DNA of 41,560 nt. Origin: Chitinophagaceae bacterium. GTDB lineage: Bacteria; Bacteroidota; Bacteroidia; Chitinophagales; Chitinophagaceae. The notes beneath the pieces were generated by a model. It was not told where the DNA came from, made no database searches, and saw only the letters and a list, made by a program, of their open reading frames with translations. Position numbers and translations under genes: made by a program. Position 1 is the first letter of the stretch. Each line of letters begins with the position of its first letter. The stretch covers positions 1 to 41,560 of the forward strand of contig CANGOX010000019.1 of NCBI GenBank assembly GCA_947455605.1. Direction: 5' to 3'. Positions 26,703-35,445 of the stretch are shown in pieces.

Positions 26703-29700
26703 CTACTTTATGATCGTGACAGATCCTTTTACGATCTGTCGCCCGTTCTTGGGGTTAATAATATAATAATACGTACCAACCGGTAAAGGGCTGCCTCTAT
26801 AGGTTCCATCCCATTCAGAATCATACCCTGTTTCATGAAATACCAGTTGTCCGTAACGGTTATACACTTCCACTTCCGCACCAGGATAACTCTCAAGATA
26901 CTTAATATGCCAGGTATCATTGATCCCGTCGCCATTGGGAGAGAACACATTTGGTACTTCGGGCGATTTCAAAACCTTGATAAAGATCGTATCACTTACA
27001 GAACAACTGCCATTACCGGTAAGCGTTAACCGATAAGTAATATCATCCGGTGGTGTGGATTTTGGTGTTGCGGCCGTATCGCTGTTCAAATATAACGAAG
27101 GCGTCCATAGATATTGCAAGCCAGTTCCGTATACAAATACCGGTTTAATCGTGATCACACCTCCTTCCAGTACTTTTAGGTTGGGACCCATGGTAAGTTT
27201 AGGATAAGGATATACCGTTACTGTTTTTGTTACCGTATCACTAACGCACCCCTGCCCATTAAAGAAATAATACACAATATTGAAGGTTCCCGAATCGGTA
27301 AATTTTTTCAACGGGTTCTGCAAAGTGGAACTATTGCCATTGGACAGATCCCATAACCAGGAAGCCGCTGAACTGCTGATGCCATTACCTAGATCTTTAA
27401 ATCGGATGGTATCTCCCACACAAACCGAAGCAGGTGTGATACTGAAATCTGCCTTGGGCTGCGGATAAACCGATTGTAAGGATTGCGTTAATGAATCAAC
27501 ACAACCATCCTTGGTTGTTACTTTTAATTTCACGCTATACGGACCTAAAGCAGAATACCTATGCAAAGGATCTTTTAAGGTGGATGGATTCGGATCGGAA
27601 GGATCACTGAATGCCCATAAATAACTGAACAAAGCTTCTGATCCGTCTGCAATGAATGATTGGTTAATGAACTGTCCGCGCCCATCCGGTAAACAGATCG
27701 AAGGCAGTGTAAACCCTACTGTTGGCAAAGGATGCATGGCAATTGCCTGAACATTAACCGTACTTTTACACCCGCTGTCTGTAAATACCTGTAGGCTGAT
27801 ATTATCGGTTTTGGCTGCGGAAAACTGTCGGGTATAGGTATTCGCATCCATTCGGGTTACTGTTGAAGATCCGTCATCATAATTCCACACACGACGGGTA
27901 ATATTGCTGAATTTGGCAAGTGAGCTATCGGTAAATACCAGATCATTTCTTTGACAGGTGGGTGTGCTAACCGCCCATATGGCTACAGGTGACGGCCATA
28001 CAGTAATATTTTTTATAGCCGAATCCTGACAACCTTTATCAGAGGTATAGAGATATTTTACAGGAAAAGTTCCGGCACCGGCAGCCACAGGATCATATAA
28101 ACCGGTAGCATTGACACCATTACCCGAATAAGCAAAGGTTCCGGGAACCTGTGCATCAAAACTTGTTTGTGTGATCTGTCTGGTACCCGCTTCATTACAG
28201 ATTCCAGGCAAAGTGGTAATACCCACTTTCGGACTTCTGTTTAGGGTTATGATCTGTGTAACACTATTGGTACAGGCAGATGAGTTTCCCGAAAATGCCG
28301 TGAGTTTAACCGAATAGGTTTTGGTAGCCGGTGTTTGAAAATTGGTATACCTGTTGGCATAGGATTTATTGATAAAAGGGTCCTCATCCGGCGACTTCCC
28401 GGCCGGTGTTCCTATCAAATCCCAATAAATATCGAGCCTGGTAACTTTTCCAAAATCAACGGTTGAGGTATTTACCAGCCGCACAGAGTCATTACTGCAA
28501 AGTGCGCTGATCTTTTGTACGGTAAATGAGGCAAGCGGATTAGATCCATTCACAGTAAAGGGTTTCACCAGAGTAGCGGCACATCCATCTTTGGACGTCA
28601 CTTTCAACGACACCTGGTAATCGGCAGCTTTATTGTATTTAACCCCCGGAGTTTTAACCGTGGACGTTAGTGTATTAGGTGCAGGAGATACCGCCGGTGT
28701 ACCTGCATTAAAATTCCAGAGATACGTAAACTGTGTTTCAGTACCATCTATGATCTTTGATGTATCGGCAAAATTGGCAGAAGCATCACTCAAACAAACT
28801 TCAGGGATGGTAAAGCCAACTATGGGTAACGGGTTTATACTAAATGTACTTTTGGTAAATACATCACTGGCACAACCCGTAGAGGAAACCACTTTAAGGG
28901 TCACATTTCTTGTGCCCTTACTTGTATAAGTACCTGATTGCGCGGCATTGCTGTTATTGGTAACTTCCCCTGCCCCATTATCCAGATTCCAGATCCATTG
29001 GGCAATGGATCCCACCTGGATCGCTGAGGCATCTGAAAATGTGATATTATCGTTGATACAGGTTATAGCGGGTGTGGTATAGGAAGCAACAGGCTTGGTG
29101 GAGATGGATACGGTTTTGGTAACCTGACTGGAAATACATCCAATATCTGATGCCACTTTTAATTTGATACCATAACTACCGGAACCGGCAGAAGTATATG
29201 TTTTACTAAAAACGCTTCCACTGGTAAGATCCGAAGTGGTTCCATCAGCAAAATCCCATATCCATCTTGCCAACGTACCTCCTCCTCCAATACTTTGATC
29301 CGTTAACTGAACCGGGTCAGTTACACAACCGGCATTACTTAATGTAAAATCAGCAGTGGGTGCGCCTTTAACTGTAATGGGAATAGTAAAAACCTGATCC
29401 GTACTACCGCAACCATCGGGAGTGGCTGAAGTAGTATATAACTTAACAATGTCACTTGCACTTGTATTGGTTCCTGAAAAAGTATAGGTTGCTTTTGTGC
29501 TATAATAATTTAGATTCATCCCATTTACCGTTATTGAACTATCCGCAGTAACGCCTGTTAACGGGCCAATTACGCCCGGATTTGAAACCAGATTAGCTGC
29601 ACCCGTAAAATCCCATTTAATGGTAGTTGGCTGAAAGGTTAAGGGAACAGAAAATTGTAATGGAGTATTCACACAGGTTACGGCAGAATCAATCCGGTTA

Positions 29701-31133
29701 TAAGGATTTTGAAAAGTAGCCACCGGTGTAAAATCCCTGATATTGGTTCCGGCATTATATCCATAACTTTCTGCAGTACCGAATCCATAAGCTATCGCAT
29801 TAAAGCCGGTATCAGAATACAAAGTATGCGAACCGGAAGCAACTGTAAATGTTGCATATGAATAATTATTGTCCTGTGGATGAGCCGCAAAACTTGATGA
29901 TTTAGAAGCCCCATCCAGTTTAAAGCTGGCAACACCCCCATTTTTGATTATGACATTAATATAACTTTGAACAATCTGGAATTTTGTTGCAGAATATAAT
30001 GTGATATTGTTGATTGTTTGTTCCACCGGACTGAGATAGATCATTTCAGGATCACCTCCAATGCCTGTTGGATTTCCTTCTAAAGCCTGTGTGGTACAAT
30101 ATTGTGCAACTAATACTGGTTTATCAGCTTCGATCAGATTGGGAACCGGAGAGTTTGCCCCCGAAGCATTTCCATTTTTGAATTGATAGTAGAAATTATT
30201 GATCAAAGAAGCGGTGGGCAGCACAATACCATTCAGTTTCACTACAGTAGTTGGATCCGTTACACATATCCTGTAAAAATTATTCGGTTGAGAACCCGTT
30301 GGAGCTGTCAGGTATTTTTTACCCCACGCCACAGAAGGGAAAGCCTGTGCAAAAAGATTATCGGCACTTCCCCCCGCATTACCGGCTCCGCCAATACTCA
30401 TTTTTCCTGCGCCTGAGAACACGGCAATTTTTTTACATCCACCACTGCCGTTTGAACTGATTGAGCGTATCCTTGACCCTGTCAGATCGGTACCCAGATT
30501 TCCTGATGTGGTGCCCATTACATTATAAACCTGGCCTGTATTTAAGGTAATTTGCGTAGCCACCCCAACGGCTAACCCATTTAGGTTTGTAGCAGATGGT
30601 GTAATCTCTACTGTGGTATTGTCTTCTGTGGCCACAACAAAAAAGAATGAATTGGCATTGGCGGCATTAGAGGATTGTGTGTAATTAATCGAATAATAAT
30701 CTTTACCTAATGTATTGGTAGGAAATAATAAAGAAGCGCCAGATACGCTTGCATTGTAAATATGCGCATAGGCAACTATAGGCACATCACTGGTAACGTG
30801 TATTCCCCTATTTGAGGTTCCGGTGGTATTAACCCTGGCATCCTGTGCCCCGGTTTTTGGTATGGGGTTGGAAATGGTCACCTGATTAGCTACCACTGTA
30901 TAATTTTGGGTATACCCAACACCGGGGATATCCACTGTTACATTTGCATTCTTATCGGAAGTGAAATAAAGAACCATATCCTGTGTACCACCCCCAGCAG
31001 GATTTCCGGCCATATTTACGTGGTAACCATATCCCAGCCAGAAGTCTTTTCCTTTATTGGATACGTCCTGCCCAAACCCTGCCATATGCCCCAATAGCAC
31101 AGCAAAAATCAACAGGAGTCTGGTATTCTTCAT
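26703..31133 (-). CDS. Large type IX-secreted adhesin with IgGFc-binding-like and PKD domains
   Basis: A 1476-residue secreted surface protein. A Sec signal peptide (residues 1-22, ending GFGQ) is followed at about 25-470 by a domain resembling the IgGFc-binding N-terminal domain (NANSFFFVVATEDNTTVEIT, SADNLFAQAFPSVAWGKKYL, DKPVLVAQYCTTQAL). Several PKD-like repeats follow, with WDFADGT, WIWNLDN, YLWNFNAGTP, WNYDDGSS and WLWDLSNG as the tryptophan strands. The last about 85 residues, VPNVFSPNGDGINDTWHI then EVYNRYGQLVFHE, are the gliding-motility-type C-terminal domain used as a type B type IX secretion signal. Binding target is unknown; adhesion is inferred. Confidence 0.92.
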   Translation of the reverse strand: MKNTRLLLIFAVLLGHMAGFGQDVSNKGKDFWLGYGYHVNMAGNPAGGGTQDMVLYFTSDKNANVTVDIPGVGYTQNYTVVANQVTISNPIPKTGAQDARVNTTGTSNRGIHVTSDVPIVAYAHIYNASVSGASLLFPTNTLGKDYYSINYTQSSNAANANSFFFVVATEDNTTVEITPSATNLNGLAVGVATQITLNTGQVYNVMGTTSGNLGTDLTGSRIRSISSNGSGGCKKIAVFSGAGKMSIGGAGNAGGSADNLFAQAFPSVAWGKKYLTAPTGSQPNNFYRICVTDPTTVVKLNGIVLPTASLINNFYYQFKNGNASGANSPVPNLIEADKPVLVAQYCTTQALEGNPTGIGGDPEMIYLSPVEQTINNITLYSATKFQIVQSYINVIIKNGGVASFKLDGASKSSSFAAHPQDNNYSYATFTVASGSHTLYSDTGFNAIAYGFGTAESYGYNAGTNIRDFTPVATFQNPYNRIDSAVTCVNTPLQFSVPLTFQPTTIKWDFTGAANLVSNPGVIGPLTGVTADSSITVNGMNLNYYSTKATYTFSGTNTSASDIVKLYTTSATPDGCGSTDQVFTIPITVKGAPTADFTLSNAGCVTDPVQLTDQSIGGGGTLARWIWDFADGTTSDLTSGSVFSKTYTSAGSGSYGIKLKVASDIGCISSQVTKTVSISTKPVASYTTPAITCINDNITFSDASAIQVGSIAQWIWNLDNGAGEVTNNSNAAQSGTYTSKGTRNVTLKVVSSTGCASDVFTKSTFSINPLPIVGFTIPEVCLSDASANFADTSKIIDGTETQFTYLWNFNAGTPAVSPAPNTLTSTVKTPGVKYNKAADYQVSLKVTSKDGCAATLVKPFTVNGSNPLASFTVQKISALCSNDSVRLVNTSTVDFGKVTRLDIYWDLIGTPAGKSPDEDPFINKSYANRYTNFQTPATKTYSVKLTAFSGNSSACTNSVTQIITLNRSPKVGITTLPGICNEAGTRQITQTSFDAQVPGTFAYSGNGVNATGLYDPVAAGAGTFPVKYLYTSDKGCQDSAIKNITVWPSPVAIWAVSTPTCQRNDLVFTDSSLAKFSNITRRVWNYDDGSSTVTRMDANTYTRQFSAAKTDNISLQVFTDSGCKSTVNVQAIAMHPLPTVGFTLPSICLPDGRGQFINQSFIADGSEALFSYLWAFSDPSDPNPSTLKDPLHRYSALGPYSVKLKVTTKDGCVDSLTQSLQSVYPQPKADFSITPASVCVGDTIRFKDLGNGISSSAASWLWDLSNGNSSTLQNPLKKFTDSGTFNIVYYFFNGQGCVSDTVTKTVTVYPYPKLTMGPNLKVLEGGVITIKPVFVYGTGLQYLWTPSLYLNSDTAATPKSTPPDDITYRLTLTGNGSCSVSDTIFIKVLKSPEVPNVFSPNGDGINDTWHIKYLESYPGAEVEVYNRYGQLVFHETGYDSEWDGTYRGSPLPVGTYYYIINPKNGRQIVKGSVTIIK

Positions 31134-31229
31134 TTGGGGGTTAGCGGGGGTTTATTTGCCTTTTGCAATCAGATACAGGCAAGGTTTAAAATTAAGCCTA
31201 AAGAGTATACCCTATTCGTTAAAGAGTCA

Positions 31230-31880
31230 TTAAATAGTCAATTTGTTGTCTATTAATAAATGGATGGATTCAGGCCCTGAACAGAACAAAAGATCCAGGA
31301 TACTCAGGTTGGACTGAAATCCGATCCTGTCTTCAAAAACCTGGGTATACCGGAAACCGGCATCCTGCACTAAACGGTTCTTGGGAAGGAAATGGTTTCT
31401 CAGATCCTTCACATCCTCCGGATAATTTTTCTCATAACCCTCCGTAAGCGAAATTCCGGCAGGGATCTTCAATACCTTTTTCAGCCAGTTCAGGATTTCC
31501 AGATTCATGTCGAGGAGGAAGCTTTGCTTTTTCCGGAGCAGGTCCCAAACCCCATCCCGGTAAAATTCAAAATACGGGGAACGGCTGTAACAGGATTCGA
31601 TGGTGCGAAAATGTTGTACCTGCCAGTTGCTCAAATAACTGATCCGTACCTCCTTCATCAGCAGCCGTTGGTTACGGCCGTTTTCCAAAGGAACCGACAG
31701 ATCAACCACCCCATTGCTCCCCGCTACCACGCTGCGGTTCCGAAAACTCATTTTTTGATAAGTTTCATATTGCTCAATTTTTACATTTGAAAATTGAAAC
31801 AAAGTGTTTATGTAATTAACACATGGAAAATATTGATTTTCAATGATTAATGCACCTTTATGAATGTTCTGTTTAATCAT
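31230..31880 (-). CDS. WbqC-like family protein
   Basis: A 216-residue soluble protein of the WbqC-like family: ALIIENQYFPCVNYINTLFQ, a basic MSFRNRSVVAGSNGVVDLSV, then ISYLSNWQVQHFRTIESCYSRSPYFEF. WbqC-like proteins occur in O-antigen and other glycan clusters and were proposed to act in sugar or aminoacyl transfer, but activity is not established. No signal peptide. The gene is separated from the adhesin by 96 bases, in the same direction. Confidence 0.85.
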   Translation of the reverse strand: MIKQNIHKGALIIENQYFPCVNYINTLFQFSNVKIEQYETYQKMSFRNRSVVAGSNGVVDLSVPLENGRNQRLLMKEVRISYLSNWQVQHFRTIESCYSRSPYFEFYRDGVWDLLRKKQSFLLDMNLEILNWLKKVLKIPAGISLTEGYEKNYPEDVKDLRNHFLPKNRLVQDAGFRYTQVFEDRIGFQSNLSILDLLFCSGPESIHLLIDNKLTI

Positions 31881-32082
31881 CTTTCTATAAGACTGATATG
31901 AGCAACTTTATATATCATTATCATGTTTATTTAATTTACATAAACAGTTGTAAACAATTGATAACTAATATTTTAATACTTTTTAATTTAACTAAAATTT
32001 TTAGACTCTAAAAAATCAACATTTTCTCATTTTTTTGCCAATATATTTAGTAACGAATATAAACAAATTAACAGCACCATAG

Positions 32083-32112
32083 ATTGAAAATCGGCGAGTC
32101 TCTCCTATTTTG
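32083..32112 (+). promoter_or_regulatory. Candidate promoter before the LEA-type lipoprotein gene
   Basis: ATTG at 32083-32086 and TATTTTG at 32106-32112 are 19 bases apart, near the Bacteroidota -33 and -7 spacing. The upstream 200 bases are very AT-rich and hold no other feature. The start codon is at 32130. Confidence 0.4.
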
Positions 32113-32129
32113 CGGGCAAATAGCCCATT

Positions 32130-32576
32130 TTGAAAAACGTTCTCCTATTCGCCTTATTTGCCGGTTTACTGGCATCCTGCAGTTCGCCAAAAAGTTTTGA
32201 TTACAGAGATGTGAAGAATATCCATATCCAGAATATGGGGTTCGACAAGACCATTCTGGCCATGGACCTGGTGTACTACAACCCCAACGGTTTTGGGGTG
32301 GACCTGAAAAAAGTGGACTGTGATGTTTACGTGGATAATACCTATCTGGGAAAATACCAGCTCGATACCCTGATGCATATTTCGCGGATGTCGGAATTTA
32401 TGCTCCCTTCGAAAATCGTGGTGGATATGAAAGCTGTCCTGAAAAATGGACTAAATCTTCTCTTCAGCAAGGAAGTGCTGATCAATGTAAAAGGAACCAC
32501 CCGGGTGGGAAAAGCAGGGTTTTATAAAACTGTACCGTTTGATTATGAAGCGAGGCACACGCTGAGCCTCTTTTAG
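32130..32576 (+). CDS. LEA type 2-like lipoprotein
   Basis: A 148-residue lipoprotein with a signal peptide and lipobox LLASC (Cys17). The mature domain has the LEA type 2 pattern: MGFDKTILAMDLVYYNPNGF, then CDVYVDNTYLGKYQLD and FMLPSKIVVDMKAVLKNG. These domains are small beta-sandwiches, often linked with membranes or stress, with no enzyme function. No ATG is available in frame after an upstream stop at 32121-32123, so a TTG start (32130) is used; it gives a perfect signal peptide. ATT at 32127 is the only alternative. Confidence 0.85.
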   Translation: MKNVLLFALFAGLLASCSSPKSFDYRDVKNIHIQNMGFDKTILAMDLVYYNPNGFGVDLKKVDCDVYVDNTYLGKYQLDTLMHISRMSEFMLPSKIVVDMKAVLKNGLNLLFSKEVLINVKGTTRVGKAGFYKTVPFDYEARHTLSLF

Positions 32577-32580
32577 AATA

Positions 32581-32839
32581 TTGAATATTGAACAAGGAAT
32601 ATTGAATGTTGAAGTAATTTGAAAATCCCATTTTGTTTAAGTAGCCGATTACCCGGATAATTACATGATCTCCAGCCCTCAGGCTGGGGAAGAATCACCG
32701 AAATATAAAAGGCTTTAGCCATGATTGTCTTCGCATATCGAGATGCAATCATGGCTAAAGCCAGCATTAATATTCAGAATAACCCCATGCTCAAGCATGG
32801 GGTTATTTATTATCAACTACTTCAGCGTTCAATATTCAA
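32581..32839. repeat. REP-like palindrome cluster bounded by an inverted repeat (second cluster)
   Basis: The gap between two convergent genes holds CCAGCC-CTCA-GGCTGG at 32672-32687, a 17-base perfect stem 32711-32727 with 32746-32762 (core GGCTTTAGCCATGATTG), and a 14-base perfect stem 32778-32791 with 32794-32807 (AACCCCATGCT core, 2-base loop). The cluster is enclosed by a 13-base inverted pair, TTGAATATTGAAC at 32581-32593 with its complement at 32827-32839. Loops CTCA or CA and GC-rich stems resemble the cluster at 22926-23168. Confidence 0.75.
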
Positions 32840-33240
32840 TTGACCGGCTGCACATGACATGGCTTATTCTTCTGCGGTCCGCCGCCATCTTCGGCGCGTT
32901 TGCAGATGGGTGGTAGTTTTTTGTAGGCGTCGGGCTCAGCTTTTTCATCGTCGGCATCGAAACCTGCATTATTGAGGGCTGCTTTAATGGCTGAGGCGCT
33001 GGTTCTGTCGGGCAGGAACTGGATCTTGATCTCTCCCTGCAGCAGGTTGATCTTCCAAACCATCATTCCGCTTTCCATATTGGCCTTATTCTCCATCAGG
33101 AGGTATTTGTCGAGCCTTTCTTTACATTCCCAACACTTCAGATTAGCCGATTTAACGGTGATCCATTCGGGCTTGGGTTGCTGTGCATGCACATAGGAAG
33201 CCGCAAAAATAATGCTGAGAAAGAGGATGATCTTTTTCAT
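32836..33240 (-). CDS. Secreted heavy-metal-associated (HMA) domain protein
   Basis: A 134-residue protein with a Sec signal peptide (KKIILFLSIIFAASYVHAQ). The mature part begins with ITVKSANLKCWECKERLDKY, where CWEC is the CxxC metal-binding motif at the start of an HMA-like fold. The C-terminus is hydrophilic. It might carry copper or mercury-type ions in the periplasm; the motif is CxxC but the surrounding HMA pattern is divergent, so binding should be tested. The start at 33240 is chosen because the upstream extension lacks a signal sequence. It lies 23 bases downstream of pyrE. Confidence 0.75.
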   Translation of the reverse strand: MKKIILFLSIIFAASYVHAQQPKPEWITVKSANLKCWECKERLDKYLLMENKANMESGMMVWKINLLQGEIKIQFLPDRTSASAIKAALNNAGFDADDEKAEPDAYKKLPPICKRAEDGGGPQKNKPCHVQPVN

Positions 33241-33263
33241 AGGGGTATATTTCCTTTTATCAA

Positions 33264-33914
33264 TCAAATTCCCTGCCAGTTGGCGGGATCGTTTCTCCAT
33301 TGAAGCAGTAATTGTTCCGTATCGGCACTCACCTGTCCTTTTTCAACTGCCAGACTGATGAGGTTGGTATAATTGGTGAGCGATCGGTAAGGCACTTTTG
33401 CATCTTCAAACGCTTTATCTGCATGTGCAAACCCGTACGTAAATATGGATACCATGCCTACCACTTCCACACCTGCCTTTCTCAATACATCAACTACCTG
33501 CAAACTGCTTTTACCGGTTGAAATCAGATCCTCGATCACCAATACACGTTGCCCGGGGGTATAATAGCCTTCTATCTGGTTGCCCAGTCCATGTTCTTTG
33601 GGTTTAGGACGTACATAGATATAGGGCAGCTTTAACTGGTCAGCAGCCATCGCACCCCAGGGAATACCGGCTGTAGCAACACCTGCCAGTACTTCTGCCT
33701 GTGGAAAATGTTCAAAAACCACATTACATAACTCGCTTTTGATAAAATCACGTACGAAAGGGAAGGATAAAACACGTCTGTTATCACAATAGATCGGGCT
33801 TTTCCAGCCACTTGCCCAGGTAAAGGGTTTTTCGGGACTCAATTTAACAGCTGCAACCTGCAGCAATTTCTCCGCAACGGCTTTTTCGTTTGTCATGCTG
33901 CGAAGTAAGGTCAT
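33264..33914 (-). CDS. pyrE: Orotate phosphoribosyltransferase
   Basis: PyrE joins orotate to PRPP to make OMP in de novo pyrimidine synthesis. The 216-residue protein has LSPEKPFTWASGWKSPIYCD, a motif typical of Bacteroidota PyrE, YIYVRPKPKEHGLGNQIEG and the PRPP-binding loop VLVIEDLISTGKSS. Two starts are possible, 33914 (MTLLRS) or 33896 (MTNEKA); the latter fits the usual N-terminus. The Nudix gene is divergent, 53 bases away, with a GGGAAATTG tandem in the gap. The pyrB and pyrR genes lie about 1.5 to 3.6 kb further on. Confidence 0.95.
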   Translation of the reverse strand: MTLLRSMTNEKAVAEKLLQVAAVKLSPEKPFTWASGWKSPIYCDNRRVLSFPFVRDFIKSELCNVVFEHFPQAEVLAGVATAGIPWGAMAADQLKLPYIYVRPKPKEHGLGNQIEGYYTPGQRVLVIEDLISTGKSSLQVVDVLRKAGVEVVGMVSIFTYGFAHADKAFEDAKVPYRSLTNYTNLISLAVEKGQVSADTEQLLLQWRNDPANWQGI

Positions 33915-33967
33915 TTTGAAATTTTGGAATTGGGAAATTGGGAAATTGTATTCACATTTGATGCACG

Positions 33968-34381
33968 ATGGAGAAGAAAAAAATTATTGCCGGGGGTGGT
34001 TTGGTATTGAATGATGCGGGGGAATTACTGATGATATTCCGCCGCGGCAAATGGGATCTGCCCAAGGGCAAACTGGATGAAGGCGAGACCATTGAGCAAT
34101 GCGCCGTGCGTGAAGTGGAAGAAGAAACCGGTGTGACCGGCATTGTAAGAGGTGAGCTGATCTCGATCGGTTACCATGAATATTTTGATACCTACCTGAA
34201 AGAAGAGGTGATCAAGGAAACGCATTGGTACGCGATGAAAGTGAGTGGTAAGCAGGTATTGGTACCGCAAACAGAAGAAGACATCACAGCGATCGGATGG
34301 GTTAAAGGTGTTGATCTGGAAAAATGTTTACTGAACAGTTATGCGAATGTGGTGGAAGTTGTTAGGAAAGCGGGGGGGTGA
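33968..34381 (+). CDS. Nudix hydrolase
   Basis: A 137-residue single-domain Nudix protein. The Nudix box runs from residue 34 to 56, starting [20 protein letters not shown] and ending TGV; it supplies the metal-binding glutamates. The N-terminal [20 protein letters not shown] and WDLPKG segments are usual. The substrate (a nucleoside diphosphate derivative) cannot be read from the sequence. It is divergent from pyrE and converges on the thioesterase gene. Confidence 0.9.
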   Translation: MEKKKIIAGGGLVLNDAGELLMIFRRGKWDLPKGKLDEGETIEQCAVREVEEETGVTGIVRGELISIGYHEYFDTYLKEEVIKETHWYAMKVSGKQVLVPQTEEDITAIGWVKGVDLEKCLLNSYANVVEVVRKAGG

Positions 34382-34437
34382 GTTGGGAGTTGGGAGTCTG
34401 GAGTTTGGAGTTTGGAGTTTGGAGTTGGGGGTTTGGG
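34370..34437 (+). repeat. G-rich tandem repeat after the Nudix gene
   Basis: A run of G residues at the end of the Nudix gene continues into tandem GGAGTTT and GGGAGTT units between the convergent genes. Four or more GGG runs on the plus strand could form a G-quadruplex, though some loops are long. Simple tandem repeats of this kind can also slip. Confidence 0.65.
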
Positions 34438-34445
34438 ATAAGACT

Positions 34446-34874
34446 TTATCGCTTTTTTAAGATGGCTACGGTAAGCCGGCTGATGCAGACTAGTTTTTCA
34501 GCCTCATCATAAATTTTGATCTCCCATACATGGGAGGAAGAACCCAGATGAATGGGATGCGTGATGCCTGTAACCAGTCCGCCTTTTACGCCGCGGATAT
34601 GGTTGGCATTGATCTCCTGTCCTACACAGATAAAATTCTCCGTATCTATCACTAATGCAGAAGCCACACTACCCAATGTTTCAGCCAGGGCTACGGAAGC
34701 ACCGCCGTGTAAAAGCCCATAGGGTTGTTTGGTTCTTTCATCAACCGGCATGGTGGCTTTGAGATAATTTTCCCCGAGTTCGGAAAAGCGTATGCCAATA
34801 TGGTCGCCCATGGTATGCTTTCCCAGACCTTCAAAATCTTTGAGTGTAAGATCTTTTTTATGCCAGATCACCAT
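34446..34874 (-). CDS. Hotdog-fold acyl-CoA thioesterase (PaaI/MenI-like)
   Basis: A 142-residue cytoplasmic hotdog thioesterase. MPVDERTKQPYGLLHGGASV and ALAETLGSVAS contain the conserved Gln, Gly-Gly and catalytic Glu of the PaaI/YbdB/MenI group. INANHIRGVKGGLVTGI is the second typical segment. MenI hydrolyses 1,4-dihydroxy-2-naphthoyl-CoA in menaquinone synthesis, which would suit Bacteroidota, but other substrates are possible. It starts 3 bases after the coaD stop, so the two genes are cotranscribed. Confidence 0.87.
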   Translation of the reverse strand: MVIWHKKDLTLKDFEGLGKHTMGDHIGIRFSELGENYLKATMPVDERTKQPYGLLHGGASVALAETLGSVASALVIDTENFICVGQEINANHIRGVKGGLVTGITHPIHLGSSSHVWEIKIYDEAEKLVCISRLTVAILKKR

Positions 34875-34877
34875 GGA

Positions 34878-35351
34878 TTATTTTGCTTTTAAGGAACGGT
34901 TTACTTCATCCGGTAAAAATGGAGAGGCATCTCCCCCGTTACGGATAATATCGCGAACAATGGTAGAGGCTACCGAAGTATATTTGGGTTCCCCGGTAAG
35001 GAAGATGGTCTCAATATTCTTATCGAGGGTACGGTTGGCATCGGCGATCGTTTTCTCGTATTCAAAATCGCTTACATACCGTATGCCACGCAAAATAAAG
35101 GTGGCTCCGATTTCTTTACAGTAATTAACTGTAAGGCCATCGTATACTACACTTAATACTTTAGGTTCTAATTTATAGATCTCCTGGAACCATTCCATTC
35201 TTTGCTCGGCACTGAACATGGGGTTCTTGGCAGAATTGATACCGATACCTACGAAGATCTTATCAAATAAAGGGATGGCACGGTTAATGATATCAACATG
35301 GCCAAGGGTAACCGGATCGAAAGTACCGGGAAAAAGACAGATTCTTTGCAT
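34878..35351 (-). CDS. coaD: Phosphopantetheine adenylyltransferase
   Basis: CoaD transfers AMP to 4'-phosphopantetheine, the penultimate step in coenzyme A synthesis. The 157-residue protein begins RICLFPGTFDPVTLGHVDII, containing the nucleotide-binding TxGH motif. Further typical segments are RGIRYVSDFEYEKTIADANR and FLTGEPKYTSVASTIVRDI. Length is as expected. Its product serves CoA, which suits the thioesterase gene behind it. Confidence 0.96.
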   Translation of the reverse strand: MQRICLFPGTFDPVTLGHVDIINRAIPLFDKIFVGIGINSAKNPMFSAEQRMEWFQEIYKLEPKVLSVVYDGLTVNYCKEIGATFILRGIRYVSDFEYEKTIADANRTLDKNIETIFLTGEPKYTSVASTIVRDIIRNGGDASPFLPDEVNRSLKAK

Positions 35352-35370
35352 AGCAGCTTCAAGTATAAAT

Positions 35371-35442
35371 TACGAAGTACTAAGTACGAACTAAAATCTG
35401 AGAAAACCCCACTTCATACTTCGTATTTTGTAGTTCGTACTT
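35371..35442. repeat. Word-repeat inverted array between pyrB and coaD
   Basis: Repeats of the word AAGTACGAA on both strands: AAGTACGAACTA at 35382-35393 with its complement at 35431-35442 (12 bases), and TACGAAGTA at 35371-35379 with TACTTCGTA at 35418-35426. Both pairs nest into one large imperfect stem, with pyrB and coaD in the same direction. Confidence 0.7.
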
Positions 35443-35445
35443 CTC

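Noticed and set aside
32725..32916. 63-codon plus-strand ORF in the second hairpin cluster
   Set aside because: It runs through palindromes and into the antisense strand of the HMA-domain gene.
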